The notes under the pieces are model-generated. The model saw only the letters and a program-made list of their open reading frames with translations. It did not search any database and was not told where the DNA came from. Positions 48,003 to 57,025 of a stretch of DNA of 64,000 nt are shown here, piece after piece (the stretch's first letter is position 1; each line of letters starts with the position of its first letter). Source of the DNA: Prochlorococcus sp. AG-418-M08 (GTDB lineage: Bacteria; Cyanobacteriota; Cyanobacteriia; PCC-6307; Cyanobiaceae); the NCBI GenBank assembly GCA_003213955.1, contig QCMG01000002.1, forward strand, positions 62,001 to 126,000. The letters run 5' to 3'. The translations under genes were made by a program, and so were the position numbers.

Positions 48003-48473
48003 ATGGGTACCTGGCTTAAACATGAAGTAATTACCATTGTAAGTGCACCATTGGATGACGTTTGGAACACATGGAGTGATTTGGATTCTATGTCTTTATG
48101 GATGAGCTGGATTGAATCCGTTAAAACAGTTGATCAAGAAACATCTACTTTACCGGATTTAACCGAATGGACTTTAGCTGCTAATGGATTCAAATTTAAG
48201 TGGAAAGCACAAATAACTGAAAGGATTGAGAAGAACAAATTAAAATGGAAATCCATAGGAGGATTACCAACTCAAGGATCTGTAGTTTTTGAATCAAAAG
48301 GAAAACAATCAACGTCAGTAAACTTAGCTGTTACCTATGAATTACCTAAAATGATCGCTAGATTTATGGAAGAAAAAATCCTGGGTAAAATGGTAACTAA
48401 TGAATTACAAGCTAATATTGACAGGTTTCGAGACTTGGTGGAAAAAAATTATAATCATGAAATATCTAATTAA
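48003..48473 (+). CDS. SRPBCC-fold protein (polyketide-cyclase-like)
   Basis: A 156-aa START/Bet v1-like protein. It begins LKHEVITIVSAPLDDVWNTWSDLDSMSLWMSWI and has the beta-strand pattern of SRPBCC proteins, with no catalytic motif visible. It follows zds with two bases between, so a role linked to carotenoid binding or transfer is a fair guess. Its last eight bases overlap the convergent hemD gene. Confidence 0.8.
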   Translation: MGTWLKHEVITIVSAPLDDVWNTWSDLDSMSLWMSWIESVKTVDQETSTLPDLTEWTLAANGFKFKWKAQITERIEKNKLKWKSIGGLPTQGSVVFESKGKQSTSVNLAVTYELPKMIARFMEEKILGKMVTNELQANIDRFRDLVEKNYNHEISN

Positions 48474-49263
48474 AAATATCAATCGCAGCATCTAACAATC
48501 CTTCAAAGGTATACTTGAGCGCCTGCATATCTACTCTGCCAAAAATTTTTTTACATGTTTCTGAAGTTTGGGGACCAATAGTTAGTAACTTTGCATCATC
48601 TAGAAATTTTAACCATTCTTCTCCAAATTCTTTTTCAAGCAAAAAAGCAGAATTTAATACGGTTTTACCACTTGAAAAAACCATTGAATCAACTTTTCTA
48701 CTTGCTATTGCATTAACTGTTTCTTGAGGAATTGAATCCGGACATCTTGTTTCATAAGCCGCAACCTCTGCAACACGTGAACCAGAATTCCTAAATTCAT
48801 CAGCAATTAAATTCCTTCCTCCTGTTTGAACCCTTGGCAAAAAGACTCTTAGTCCATATCCTGATATCGGAAAATTTTCAATTAAACTTTCTGCCACAAA
48901 TTCTGGGGGGACGAAATCAGGCTCGATACCTAAATCATTAAGCGTTAAAGAAGTTTTCTCACCTACTACAGCAATTTTTATTTTCTTTGAACATTCTTTC
49001 AATGAAGTATTGAAATTTTTTAATCTTTCATCTACAAATTTTATTCCATTACTACTCGAAAAAATAATCCAGTGAAAATCATTTATTTCACTTAGGGCAT
49101 CATCAAGAGGATTTAAATCATCAGGATATCCAATATCAATTGCTGGGAAATCAAATATTTGCGCCCCTTTATTGGTGAATAATTTTTTTACATCAGATAT
49201 CTTATCTTTTGATCGAGTAATAATTATGTTTTTTTGATGCAAAGGAAGCTCAACTTTTATCAT
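48466..49263 (-). CDS. hemD: uroporphyrinogen-III synthase
   Basis: Cyclises hydroxymethylbilane into uroporphyrinogen III for heme, chlorophyll and cobalamin. The protein begins KVELPLHQKNIIITRSKDK, and has FSSSNGIKFVDERL (near residue 70) and the second-domain blocks RVFLPRVQTGGRNLIADEFR and MVFSSGKTVLNSA. The ATG at 49263 is chosen because GAGG lies six bases upstream. A TTG at 49275, overlapping the rbfA stop as TTGA, would add four residues. Confidence 0.9.
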   Translation of the reverse strand: MIKVELPLHQKNIIITRSKDKISDVKKLFTNKGAQIFDFPAIDIGYPDDLNPLDDALSEINDFHWIIFSSSNGIKFVDERLKNFNTSLKECSKKIKIAVVGEKTSLTLNDLGIEPDFVPPEFVAESLIENFPISGYGLRVFLPRVQTGGRNLIADEFRNSGSRVAEVAAYETRCPDSIPQETVNAIASRKVDSMVFSSGKTVLNSAFLLEKEFGEEWLKFLDDAKLLTIGPQTSETCKKIFGRVDMQALKYTFEGLLDAAIDIFN

Positions 49264-49271
49264 TATTTTCC

Positions 49272-49649
49272 TCAAATTTTTGAATCATGCTCTTGATTTT
49301 TATTTTTTAATTCTTCTAAAAGTTTTAGCACTGACAATCCTTTTTCCAATACTATGTCATCTTTGAAAGTGATTTCCGGTACTCGTCTCATCTCAATTCT
49401 TTGACCTAGAGTATGTCTTATAAAGTTTTTTGCGAGATTTAAATTATCAATAATTTCTTTTCTTGTTTCCTCTTCAGCATTTGATGTTATGTAAATCTTA
49501 CAAAATTGCAAATCTCCTTTTAAGTCTATTTTGGAAATATGAATGAAATTACTCTTTAGCAGATGATTTTCCAAATCATTCTGCAAAATAAAAGTTATCT
49601 CCTTTTTCAGTAATGAAGAAACTTTTGCAATTCGATAATTATTAGGCAT
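49272..49649 (-). CDS. rbfA: ribosome-binding factor A
   Basis: Helps mature the 30S subunit and its 16S 5' end, important in the cold. The 125-aa KH-like protein begins NNYRIAKVSSLLKKEITFILQND and has the family blocks FCKIYITSNAEEETRKEIIDNL and RHTLGQRIEMRRVPEITFKDD, ending in a lysine/asparagine tail. It precedes hemD on the same strand and follows the DUF751 gene by five bases. Confidence 0.93.
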   Translation of the reverse strand: MPNNYRIAKVSSLLKKEITFILQNDLENHLLKSNFIHISKIDLKGDLQFCKIYITSNAEEETRKEIIDNLNLAKNFIRHTLGQRIEMRRVPEITFKDDIVLEKGLSVLKLLEELKNKNQEHDSKI

Positions 49650-49654
49650 TATGG

Positions 49655-49858
49655 TTATAAGTTAATTGGATTGGTCATTGTTTGTAGTACAAAATAAACT
49701 GTTATGAAAGCACTGATTACTGATGATATTAAACCCACTAATGTTAATGGATTTGATCTATTTTTAAACAAAGGTTCTAGTATCGCAACTAAACCTCCAG
49801 CAATAATTGAAATTAAATATTTTGGATATCTTGCAACATTAGAAAAGAATTCGCCCAT
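49655..49858 (-). CDS. DUF751/Ycf33 family membrane protein
   Basis: A 67-aa protein with two hydrophobic helices, GEFFSNVARYPKYLISIIAGG and LTLVGLISSVISAFITVYFVL. The NxxRYPxY start and NPLTLVG middle match the DUF751/Ycf33 family of cyanobacteria and algal plastids; function unknown. The ATG at 49858 follows a GGAG; a GTG at 49867 would add three residues. It leads the rbfA-hemD unit. Confidence 0.82.
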   Translation of the reverse strand: MGEFFSNVARYPKYLISIIAGGLVAILEPLFKNRSNPLTLVGLISSVISAFITVYFVLQTMTNPINL

Positions 49859-49912
49859 TAGCTCCACAATTAGATTACTTTTTTAGCTAAGTTTTAACAA
49901 ATATTAAATAGC

Positions 49913-50638
49913 ATGATTACATTATATCAATTTAGACATAGCGCTTTTTGTTTAAAGACAAGAATGGCTCTTCACGCTAAGAAATTACAATATAGAGTTG
50001 AAGAAGTGACCCCAGGCATAGGCCAATTTGAAATCTTCAAGATATCAGGTCAAAAAAAAGTTCCAGTTATTGTTGATGATAATGATCAAATTATTAGTGA
50101 TTCTTCAATAATTTGCGAATATATAAATAAAAAAAATGATAATAATCCACTTTTCCCTGATGATCCTTTGTTATTTGCACAATGCAAATTAATAGAAGAT
50201 TGGGCTGATACTACTATGGCAGCGACTTGTAGAAAAGCTCTAATTAGATCAGCAATAGAGAATCCAAATCTACGCACTGCTTTACTTCCAGAAGAGATGC
50301 CATCTTCAGTAAAAGGATTAGTTGATAAATTACCTTTTAAAAATCTTAGTAAAATTTCTAATATGGTTTTATCTTCTAAAGATAATTTAGAACTCCAAAA
50401 AATATTAGAATCTTTATCAAAATCTTTAATTAATAAAAAATATCTAATAGGTGAAAATTTATCAATAGCCGACATTGCCATTGCAGCACAATTATCTCTC
50501 CTTAAGTTTCCAAAGTCTTCAGGTCCTATCCTTTCTGGAGAAGGTTGCCAAGAATATATAAACAACCCTTACCTAGAAAATCTATTTATGTGGAGAAATA
50601 ATTTAGAAGAATATATTTTTAGTGCTAATTCCCAATAA
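49913..50638 (+). CDS. glutathione S-transferase-like protein
   Basis: A 241-aa protein with a thioredoxin-fold N-terminal domain (LYQFRHSAFCLKTRMALHAKKLQYRVEEV, GQKKVPVIVDDNDQIISDSSIICEYI; cis-Pro and SS glutathione-binding site) and an all-helical C-terminal domain with the family IADIAIAAQLSLL motif. The catalytic N-terminal residue is a Ser/Cys type rather than Tyr. Substrate unknown; possibly redox or lyase roles. It overlaps its convergent neighbour by 14 bases. Confidence 0.88.
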   Translation: MITLYQFRHSAFCLKTRMALHAKKLQYRVEEVTPGIGQFEIFKISGQKKVPVIVDDNDQIISDSSIICEYINKKNDNNPLFPDDPLLFAQCKLIEDWADTTMAATCRKALIRSAIENPNLRTALLPEEMPSSVKGLVDKLPFKNLSKISNMVLSSKDNLELQKILESLSKSLINKKYLIGENLSIADIAIAAQLSLLKFPKSSGPILSGEGCQEYINNPYLENLFMWRNNLEEYIFSANSQ

Positions 50639-51332
50639 ATTTAAAAGTTAATTCATATTTATTAGTCTTTATTGCATGAACTGATGGGTCACCAACTTTA
50701 GATCCATATGTAGCAATATATTGAACACCGCATATATCGGATTTTTGATTATCTTTAAATTTTAAATTGACTTTATCACATTTTTTAAATTTACTAATTG
50801 TCTCTACCTGATTAATCCTTGAAGCACCTGGCTTATGGGCTGTTTGTATAACTAGTTCATCTGCAAAAAAAATATCATCATCTTGGATCTGATTTCTCCC
50901 TGTAATTCTTGAATCAATATAAAAATCATCTTTTAAATAAGTAATTTGATTATTAATAGATTGAGGATCATTTACAACCTTGATTAAGGTGTCACCAAAT
51001 ATTGCTTTTCCAATAGATTCAGAATTTTTTGCACGATTACCAACAATTAAATCTGAATCATTCTTAAAGAAATTCACTTTATAAATAACTGGCTCTTCTG
51101 AATCATTAATTATATCTTGAGAGGTAACAAGCCAATTACCCTCGAACCATTTAGGATAAATTAAATCTTTAGAAGTATCTGATAATTTAAAATTTGGCAA
51201 ATATAATTGTGGCCATTGATTTACACGATTTTCCAAAAAATTTCGTACGTTAGAATCATCTAAAGCAAAAGAACTTTCCAAAAAAATTCCTTGAAAAATA
51301 AAGCAAAGAATTAATCCAAGAAGAATTTTCAT
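50625..51332 (-). CDS. secreted/lumenal DUF6816-like protein
   Basis: A 235-aa protein with a signal peptide (KILLGLILCFIFQGIFLESSFALDD, cleavage likely after SFA near residue 23) and a beta-rich body containing LIYPKWFEGNWLVTSQD and YIATYGSKVGDPSVHAIKTNKYELTFKFIGN. This resembles a cyanobacterial/plant thylakoid-lumen family of unknown function. It begins one base from the start of a divergent gene (CATTATG), so the two genes share no gap. Confidence 0.72.
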   Translation of the reverse strand: MKILLGLILCFIFQGIFLESSFALDDSNVRNFLENRVNQWPQLYLPNFKLSDTSKDLIYPKWFEGNWLVTSQDIINDSEEPVIYKVNFFKNDSDLIVGNRAKNSESIGKAIFGDTLIKVVNDPQSINNQITYLKDDFYIDSRITGRNQIQDDDIFFADELVIQTAHKPGASRINQVETISKFKKCDKVNLKFKDNQKSDICGVQYIATYGSKVGDPSVHAIKTNKYELTFKFIGN

Positions 51333-51333
51333 T

Positions 51334-51591
51334 ATGTCAAATCCACTAATAAGAGCATCAGATCATTATGTATTATTAGAGCCAGATTCAAAAGAAAAAA
51401 TTGTATCAAAGCAAGAAGCAATTTTATGGTTGAAGAATTGGCTTAGTAAGACAGAAACACAAACAATATATCAAAATATAGAAGATCCTGATCAGGAATT
51501 TTTTGAAGAATTATTGGAAAGCACTTATGAATTAGAGATAAAAATAGGATACGTTATTAAATGGTTTGCAGTAAGAATTGAACCAGATTAA
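51334..51591 (+). CDS. small protein, unknown
   Basis: An 85-aa soluble protein reading MSNPLIRASDHYVLLEPDSKE, with QEAILWLKNWLSKTETQTI and a final GYVIKWFAVRIEPD. It has the look of a conserved cyanobacterial protein but no family is recognised. Its ATG is one base after the ATG of the divergent secreted gene. Its end overlaps aroK by four bases. Confidence 0.72.
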   Translation: MSNPLIRASDHYVLLEPDSKEKIVSKQEAILWLKNWLSKTETQTIYQNIEDPDQEFFEELLESTYELEIKIGYVIKWFAVRIEPD

Positions 51592-52145
51592 CTAATTATT
51601 TCTTTATGAATTGCATTAATTATCTTCATAGCAACTTCTTCAATATTTTCCCTTTTTACCTGAATTCTTAAATCTGCTTGAGAATACAAATTTTCTCTGG
51701 ATTGAAGAATGCTCATATATAAATCATTTAGATTCTTTCCCTGAAGTAGAGGCCTGTTTTCAATTTCATTTTTCAATCTTTCAATTGCTATATCTTTGTC
51801 GAGATCTATCCAAGCAATTATTCCCTGTCTTAAGATTCCCCAGTTTTCTGATTTGGTAACTATTCCTCCCCCAGTTGAAATTACTAATGAAGGAATTTTG
51901 ATAGTTTCTTTGAGACAGTTTGCTTCTAATTGACGGAAATTATCTTCTCCTTCATCATTAAAAATTTGATTGATAGATTTTTTTGCCAACTTCTCTATTA
52001 ATGAATCTAAATCAATGTATTTATACTTCAATAATTCAGCCAGCTTGCAACCAGTTTGTGACTTACCAGAACCCATCATTCCTATTAAAAATATGCTTCT
52101 GCCCTTGATAGTACGAATTGTTTTTTCGATAATGGATTGTTCCAT
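51588..52145 (-). CDS. aroK: shikimate kinase
   Basis: Phosphorylates shikimate in the aromatic amino-acid pathway. The 185-aa protein has the P-loop LIGMMGSGKSQTGCKLAELL (about residues 21-40), the DLDSLIEK metal/shikimate site, the STGGGIV loop and the ENRPLLQGKN lid-near segment. Normal length. It is divergent from the QueD-like gene, 50 bases apart. Confidence 0.93.
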   Translation of the reverse strand: MEQSIIEKTIRTIKGRSIFLIGMMGSGKSQTGCKLAELLKYKYIDLDSLIEKLAKKSINQIFNDEGEDNFRQLEANCLKETIKIPSLVISTGGGIVTKSENWGILRQGIIAWIDLDKDIAIERLKNEIENRPLLQGKNLNDLYMSILQSRENLYSQADLRIQVKRENIEEVAMKIINAIHKEIIS

Positions 52146-52195
52146 AAAGACAAAAGCGTATTTGAAACCTTAAGATAGTATTATCGCAGATAGGT

Positions 52196-53122
52196 ATGAC
52201 TTCTACACAATCCAAACCATTACATGGAAAAGGACGTGAATGCGTCATAACTCGACGTGCCTGCTTTAGTTCTAGTCACCGTTATTGGCTTCCTGAAAAA
52301 AGCCAAGAAGAAAATTTATCTCTTTTTGGAAAGTGCAGTATTGCTCCAGGACATGGTCATAATTATGAACTTATTGTTTCAATGGGTGGAGAACTAGACT
52401 CTGATGGGATGGTGCTTAATCTCTCTGATGTAAAACACTCTATTAAAGATAAGGTTACTGGACAATTAGATTTTCGTTTTTTAAATGATGTCTGGCCTGA
52501 ATTTAATCTTAATAATCAAGAGGGTATACTTCCCACAACTGAAGCATTAGTAAAAGTGATTTGGAGTCGTCTTAAGGATGATTTACCTCTTACAAGTCTA
52601 AGGCTTTATGAAAACCCAAATTTATGGGCAGATTATTTTGGAAAAAACATGGAAGCATTTTTAACAGTTCAAACTCATTTTGCAGCCGCTCATAGACTTG
52701 CAAAAGAAGAGATATCTTTTGATGAAAATAAAAAAATCTATGGGAAATGTGCCAGAGTTAATGGACATGGTCATAACTATATTGTCGATATAACTGTTAA
52801 AGGAGACATTGATAAAAGAACAGGAATGATTTGCGACTTATCTGCACTCCAAGATATTGTTAATGACTTGGTTGTTGAACAACTAGATCATACTTTTCTA
52901 AATAAAGACATCGAATTTTTCCATAATTGTGTTCCAACTGCTGAAAATATAGCTTTATATATCTCTGATATTCTTAAAAAACCAATACATAATCTTGGTG
53001 CAACATTACACAAAATAAGACTCCAAGAGAGCCCAAATAATGCTGCAGAAATTTATGTTGATCAAAAGTTAACCAATTCATTAAAGTTGAAATTTGAAAA
53101 TAGTTTAGTCACACAAACTTGA
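52196..53122 (+). CDS. tandem PTPS/QueD-like protein (two domains)
   Basis: A 308-aa protein holding two copies of the 6-pyruvoyl-tetrahydropterin synthase / 6-carboxy-tetrahydropterin synthase domain. Copy 1 (about residues 18-140) has SSSHRY, catalytic C47 and GHGH (52-55) but D92-F93 where DH is expected. Copy 2 (about 158-285) has AAAHR, C185, GHGH (190-193) and D231-H232. Copy 2 looks catalytic; copy 1 may be structural or altered. It probably serves queuosine or pterin synthesis. The RibD-C-like gene starts within its stop. Confidence 0.9.
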   Translation: MTSTQSKPLHGKGRECVITRRACFSSSHRYWLPEKSQEENLSLFGKCSIAPGHGHNYELIVSMGGELDSDGMVLNLSDVKHSIKDKVTGQLDFRFLNDVWPEFNLNNQEGILPTTEALVKVIWSRLKDDLPLTSLRLYENPNLWADYFGKNMEAFLTVQTHFAAAHRLAKEEISFDENKKIYGKCARVNGHGHNYIVDITVKGDIDKRTGMICDLSALQDIVNDLVVEQLDHTFLNKDIEFFHNCVPTAENIALYISDILKKPIHNLGATLHKIRLQESPNNAAEIYVDQKLTNSLKLKFENSLVTQT

Positions 53123-53769
53123 GTATCCCAAGAGTAATAATTGTTATAGCATCTAGTCTTGATGGGAGAATTGCATTTCCTAGAGGTGGCGAATCGCATC
53201 TTGGAAGTGAAGAAGATAAAAAAATGTTAAATCAAAACTTATCAATGGTTGATGCCACCATTTTTGGTTTAGGTACTTTAATAGCTCATCAATCAACTTA
53301 CCTAATTAAAAATCTTAATGATAATGACGAGGAAAATGTATCAAAAAGCCAACCAATTTCTATAGTTGCTTCAAATAGCAAAAAATTTGACAGTAATTGG
53401 AAATACTTTCGTCAACCAATTAGAAGATGGCTAATAAGCTCAAGTAAAGTTGATAATTCTTCGAATAATCACTTCGAGAAACAACTTTTTTTCGAAGATT
53501 CATGGGGAAAAACTTTAATTTCACTCAAAAAACAAGGGATAAATGATTTAGCTCTTTTAGGAGGTGCAAAACTTATAAATTCATTTGTAAAAGAGGATCT
53601 AATAACAGATATAAAAATTACAATAATTCCACGAATTATTGGAGGTAGATATACATGGATCCCTCCAGAAAAAACAAATGAGATTTTTAATCTCAAAAGA
53701 CTATGGGAAATAAAATCTATTATAAATTTAATGAATAATGAAATCCACGTGCATTACAAAAAAATTTGA
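53119..53769 (+). CDS. RibD-C/dihydrofolate-reductase-like reductase
   Basis: A 216-aa protein with the RibD C-terminal reductase fold: VIIVIASSLDGRIAFPRGGESHLGS and a later NDLALLGGAKLINSFVKEDLI. It lacks the deaminase domain of RibD, so it is either a stand-alone riboflavin-type reductase or a pterin reductase. TTG start overlapping the stop of the tandem QueD gene (TTGA). The neighbourhood favours a pterin or deazaflavin-like role; the substrate is not known. Confidence 0.82.
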   Translation: MSIPRVIIVIASSLDGRIAFPRGGESHLGSEEDKKMLNQNLSMVDATIFGLGTLIAHQSTYLIKNLNDNDEENVSKSQPISIVASNSKKFDSNWKYFRQPIRRWLISSSKVDNSSNNHFEKQLFFEDSWGKTLISLKKQGINDLALLGGAKLINSFVKEDLITDIKITIIPRIIGGRYTWIPPEKTNEIFNLKRLWEIKSIINLMNNEIHVHYKKI

Positions 53770-53790
53770 AATAAAATTAGTATTAAATAA

Positions 53791-54945
53791 ATGAACCAAA
53801 AAATACATAAAGTTGAAGTCAAATTGTCAATTAAGGAAATCTCCAAGGAGATATGGAATGAATTAGCAAATGAAATCAATAATCCATTTTTTGAATGGAA
53901 CTGGCTTAAAAACCTTGAAATATCAAAAAGTGTTTCAAGAGAAACTGGTTGGCAACCTCTCTATTTTATTGCTTACAAAAATGAAGAAATATTAGGAATT
54001 GCTCCACTTTTTTTAAAAAATCATAGCTATGGAGAATTCATTTTTGATCAATCATTTGCAAGATTAGCTCAAGAATTGAATTTAAATTATTACCCTAAAT
54101 TAATTGGAATGAGTCCTTATAGTCCTATAAATGGATATCAATTTCTTTATAAAAAAAATAAAGATAAGAAAGAAATTACAAATTTACTTATAAACCATAT
54201 CGAAAGATTTGCTATTACAAACAAAATTTTAAGCTGTAATTTTTTATATATTGATGAAAGCTGGGGCAAACATATTAAATCTTTGGGATACCATGAATGG
54301 ATAAATTCCAGCAGTGAATGGAGGAGTAATGGAGAAAAAACGTTTGATGATTTTCTTTCTAGATTTAATTCTAATCAGAGAAAAAATATAAAAAAAGAGA
54401 GGAAATCAATTACTAAACAAGATATTAAAGTAGAAATTTTTAACGAAGATGATATCAACCTAGAAATCCTCAAAAAAATGCATAATTTTTATGAACAGCA
54501 TTGTGCGAGGTGGGGAGTTTGGGGAAGTAAATATCTAACATCTACATTTTTCGAAAAAATTTTTGATAATAAAAAAAATCTTTTACTTTTTAGCGCATCA
54601 AAAAATGATTCAAATGATATTTATGCTATGTCGATGTGCGTTAAAAATAAAAACAACTTATGGGGTAGATATTGGGGTAGTCAAGAAGAAATATCTAATT
54701 TACATTTTGAATTATGCTACTACCAGCCGATTGAATGGGCAATAAAAAATGGTATCCATTTGTTTGATCCTGGAGCGGGTGGTAAACATAAAAGGCGGAG
54801 AGGCTTTTTTGCAAAAAGCACTATTAGCTTGCATAAATGGTTTGACAAAAATATGGAAAATATAATTAATCCTTGGCTAAATGAAGTTAATAAACAAACC
54901 GAGACCGAAATAGATTTTGAAAATAAATCTGTACCCTTTAAATAA
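53791..54945 (+). CDS. FemAB-like N-acyltransferase (DUF482 type)
   Basis: A 384-aa protein of the COG3146-like group with two GNAT-like folds. Recognisable are NPFFEWNWLKNLE, TGWQPLYFIAYKNEEILGIAPLFLKNHSYGEFIFDQSFA and the C-terminal GIHLFDPGAGGKHKRRRGF (near residue 325), a strong signature of this family. It was described as peptidoglycan-related by analogy; the true acceptor is unknown. It follows the RibD-C-like gene by 21 bases on the same strand. Confidence 0.82.
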   Translation: MNQKIHKVEVKLSIKEISKEIWNELANEINNPFFEWNWLKNLEISKSVSRETGWQPLYFIAYKNEEILGIAPLFLKNHSYGEFIFDQSFARLAQELNLNYYPKLIGMSPYSPINGYQFLYKKNKDKKEITNLLINHIERFAITNKILSCNFLYIDESWGKHIKSLGYHEWINSSSEWRSNGEKTFDDFLSRFNSNQRKNIKKERKSITKQDIKVEIFNEDDINLEILKKMHNFYEQHCARWGVWGSKYLTSTFFEKIFDNKKNLLLFSASKNDSNDIYAMSMCVKNKNNLWGRYWGSQEEISNLHFELCYYQPIEWAIKNGIHLFDPGAGGKHKRRRGFFAKSTISLHKWFDKNMENIINPWLNEVNKQTETEIDFENKSVPFK

Positions 54946-55006
54946 AAAATTATTTGACCTTAACAAAGATTATATTAGTAATATAGTTTTTTATTAACTT
55001 CTAAGA

Positions 55007-55393
55007 ATGGATTCTAGTAAAAGATTCGATAAAAAAATAAAGATTGATAATAATCTATCCAACCGATATATAGACTTAGATCCAAACGGTTACTTTATTA
55101 TAAAAGTAGATTTAGAAGAAAATAAAATAATTTTAGAGCACTTTCTAAATAATATTAATGATGACGGATATGCGCTTGACCCAGAAACAAATGAACCAAT
55201 TAAATGCGACTCTCAAAATAAAAGAATTAGTAATGAAGTTTTTGAAGGTATTAGTGCGAAACAACTTGGAATATTGATCACTGAAGAAAGAAATGACTTA
55301 ATAACCAGATTCGATCATGCTCTATATTTAGGCCGTGAACTACAAAAAGCAGAAGAATGTTTATACAAAAAATTACCATATGTGCAAGATTAA
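55007..55393 (+). CDS. DUF4346-like protein
   Basis: A 128-aa soluble protein. It contains RYIDLDPNGYFIIKVDLEENKIILEHF, NDDGYALDPETNEPI and EGISAKQLGILITEERNDLITRFDHALYLGRELQKAE, the blocks of a cyanobacterial family related to a methanogen methyltransferase subunit. Function unknown. It lies 64 bases before petL on the same strand. Confidence 0.78.
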   Translation: MDSSKRFDKKIKIDNNLSNRYIDLDPNGYFIIKVDLEENKIILEHFLNNINDDGYALDPETNEPIKCDSQNKRISNEVFEGISAKQLGILITEERNDLITRFDHALYLGRELQKAEECLYKKLPYVQD

Positions 55394-55457
55394 GAAATTA
55401 AACGAAAAAATCTAATCTTTTCATCTGATGTTAAATTAAATAAAAATAAAAAAATTA

Positions 55458-55550
55458 ATGAACATCATTTTCTATTTTGCATTTATTGGTTTTGGTTTTG
55501 GAGCTGCTTTCGCATTAGATAAGCTCTTAAGAGCAGTAAAACTAATTTAA
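55458..55550 (+). CDS. petL: cytochrome b6f subunit PetL
   Basis: A 30-aa single-helix protein too short for usual gene calls. It starts MNIIFYFAFIGFGFGAAF and ends in KLLRAVKLI, the PetL pattern of an N-terminal aromatic helix and a closing IxLI/VKLI. PetL stabilises the cytochrome b6f complex in the thylakoid. It stands alone, as petL does in other cyanobacteria, five bases from the convergent rimO stop. Confidence 0.8.
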   Translation: MNIIFYFAFIGFGFGAAFALDKLLRAVKLI

Positions 55551-55555
55551 AAAAA

Positions 55556-56920
55556 CTACAAAATTTTAATAGTCTCTCCATACAAATCATATTCATCCGC
55601 AAAAGTAATATTTGCTTCAACAAATTTACCAATATAATTTTTCAAATCATTATAAGCATTAATAGATAAAATCACATTTCCGTCAATTTCAGGAGCGAAA
55701 TTGTACGACCTACCTATTAATTCGTTATTGTCGGATATTTTTTCTACCAAAATCTTCATTTTTGAACCAACATATGACTGATTTTTATCTTTAGAGATAT
55801 ATTGTTGAACTGAAATAACGTTATCTTTTCTTGCGACTGCAACCTCTGGGGAAACTTTATTTGGTAAATCAAAAGCTGCAGTTCCTTCCTCAGGAGAAAA
55901 AATAAACACTCCCACATGATCAAATTTGTGCTTATCCAAAAATTCAAGAAGATGTGCAAAATGTTCTTTTTTTTCTCCTGGGAAACCAACAATGAGACTA
56001 GTCCTTAATACGGCAGATGGAATTTCTTCTCTAATTTTCTCCAAAATTGATTCATTCAAAGAAGCCTGCCAAGGTCTATTCATACTCCTCAACACATCTG
56101 GATGACTATGCTGAAGTGGCAAATCAAAGTAAGGTACTATATTCTTTGAATCTTTGAAAGCTCTAATAACTTCATCAGTTAAACCCGTTGGATAAGCATA
56201 ATGTATCCTTAGCCAAGGAATTGGAACTTTAGAAAGCTCATTCAAAAGTTTAGCTAATGATGGTTTTCCATAAATATCTTGACCATAATTAGTTGTTATT
56301 TGACTAATTAATATGATTTCTTGAATACCCTGCTTTGCAAGACTTTTGGCTTCTGAAACTATAGATTCTATTGTTCTACTTCTTTGAGGACCTCTCAACT
56401 TAGGAATAATACAAAAAGCACAATTATAGTTGCAGCCTTCAGCAATACGAAGATAAGCAACAAATTTATTTTTATCTACAAAACGAGGTATTTCTTCATC
56501 TGCAATAAATTCTGGTATTTTTGAAACTTCATTAACGATTTCCCCTTTTTCTACTCTGTCTAAAACCTTGGCTATCTTTTGATAATCTCCTGTTCCAACC
56601 AAACCTTTTATTTCAGGGATTTCCTTTAGAAGTTCATCTTTAAAATGCTGAGCCATACAGCCTGCAACTATTACTTCCTTTCCTTGATTTGTATATTCTA
56701 GAATTTTTCTAATAGATTCTTCTCTAGCTTTTTCAATAAAACTACAAGTATTTACAATAACAACATTTGCATCATTTATATTGCTGTTAACTTCATAACC
56801 ATCTTTATCTAATAAGCCTTGCATATGTTCAGTATCAACAAGATTTTTCTCACAACCAACATGACTGAATGCAATCTTAGAAAGTTTTTTTTCATTTACA
56901 TTACGACTATTTTGTTTCAC
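55556..56920 (-). CDS. rimO: ribosomal protein S12 methylthiotransferase
   Basis: Radical-SAM enzyme adding a methylthio group to Asp88 of ribosomal protein S12. The 454-aa protein has the UPF0004 domain with three cysteines ([25 protein letters not shown]), the radical-SAM [11 protein letters not shown] motif (near residue 168) and a C-terminal TRAM domain. The CEKNLVD opening separates RimO from MiaB. GTG start. Confidence 0.92.
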   Translation of the reverse strand: MKQNSRNVNEKKLSKIAFSHVGCEKNLVDTEHMQGLLDKDGYEVNSNINDANVVIVNTCSFIEKAREESIRKILEYTNQGKEVIVAGCMAQHFKDELLKEIPEIKGLVGTGDYQKIAKVLDRVEKGEIVNEVSKIPEFIADEEIPRFVDKNKFVAYLRIAEGCNYNCAFCIIPKLRGPQRSRTIESIVSEAKSLAKQGIQEIILISQITTNYGQDIYGKPSLAKLLNELSKVPIPWLRIHYAYPTGLTDEVIRAFKDSKNIVPYFDLPLQHSHPDVLRSMNRPWQASLNESILEKIREEIPSAVLRTSLIVGFPGEKKEHFAHLLEFLDKHKFDHVGVFIFSPEEGTAAFDLPNKVSPEVAVARKDNVISVQQYISKDKNQSYVGSKMKILVEKISDNNELIGRSYNFAPEIDGNVILSINAYNDLKNYIGKFVEANITFADEYDLYGETIKIL

Positions 56921-57025
56921 AACTTGAAAAATAAGAATTAAAAGATTTAAAAAGCATTTCGTATATAACTGTCATGCCAAAATAATATTAGGATAGATAA
57001 TGTAAATTACAAACTTTGATTTTGC

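Noticed and set aside
50086-50565. 159-aa open frame antisense to the GST-like gene
   Set aside because: It lies fully inside a well-supported GST gene, has no recognisable domain and no ribosome site; it is a shadow of the sense codon pattern.
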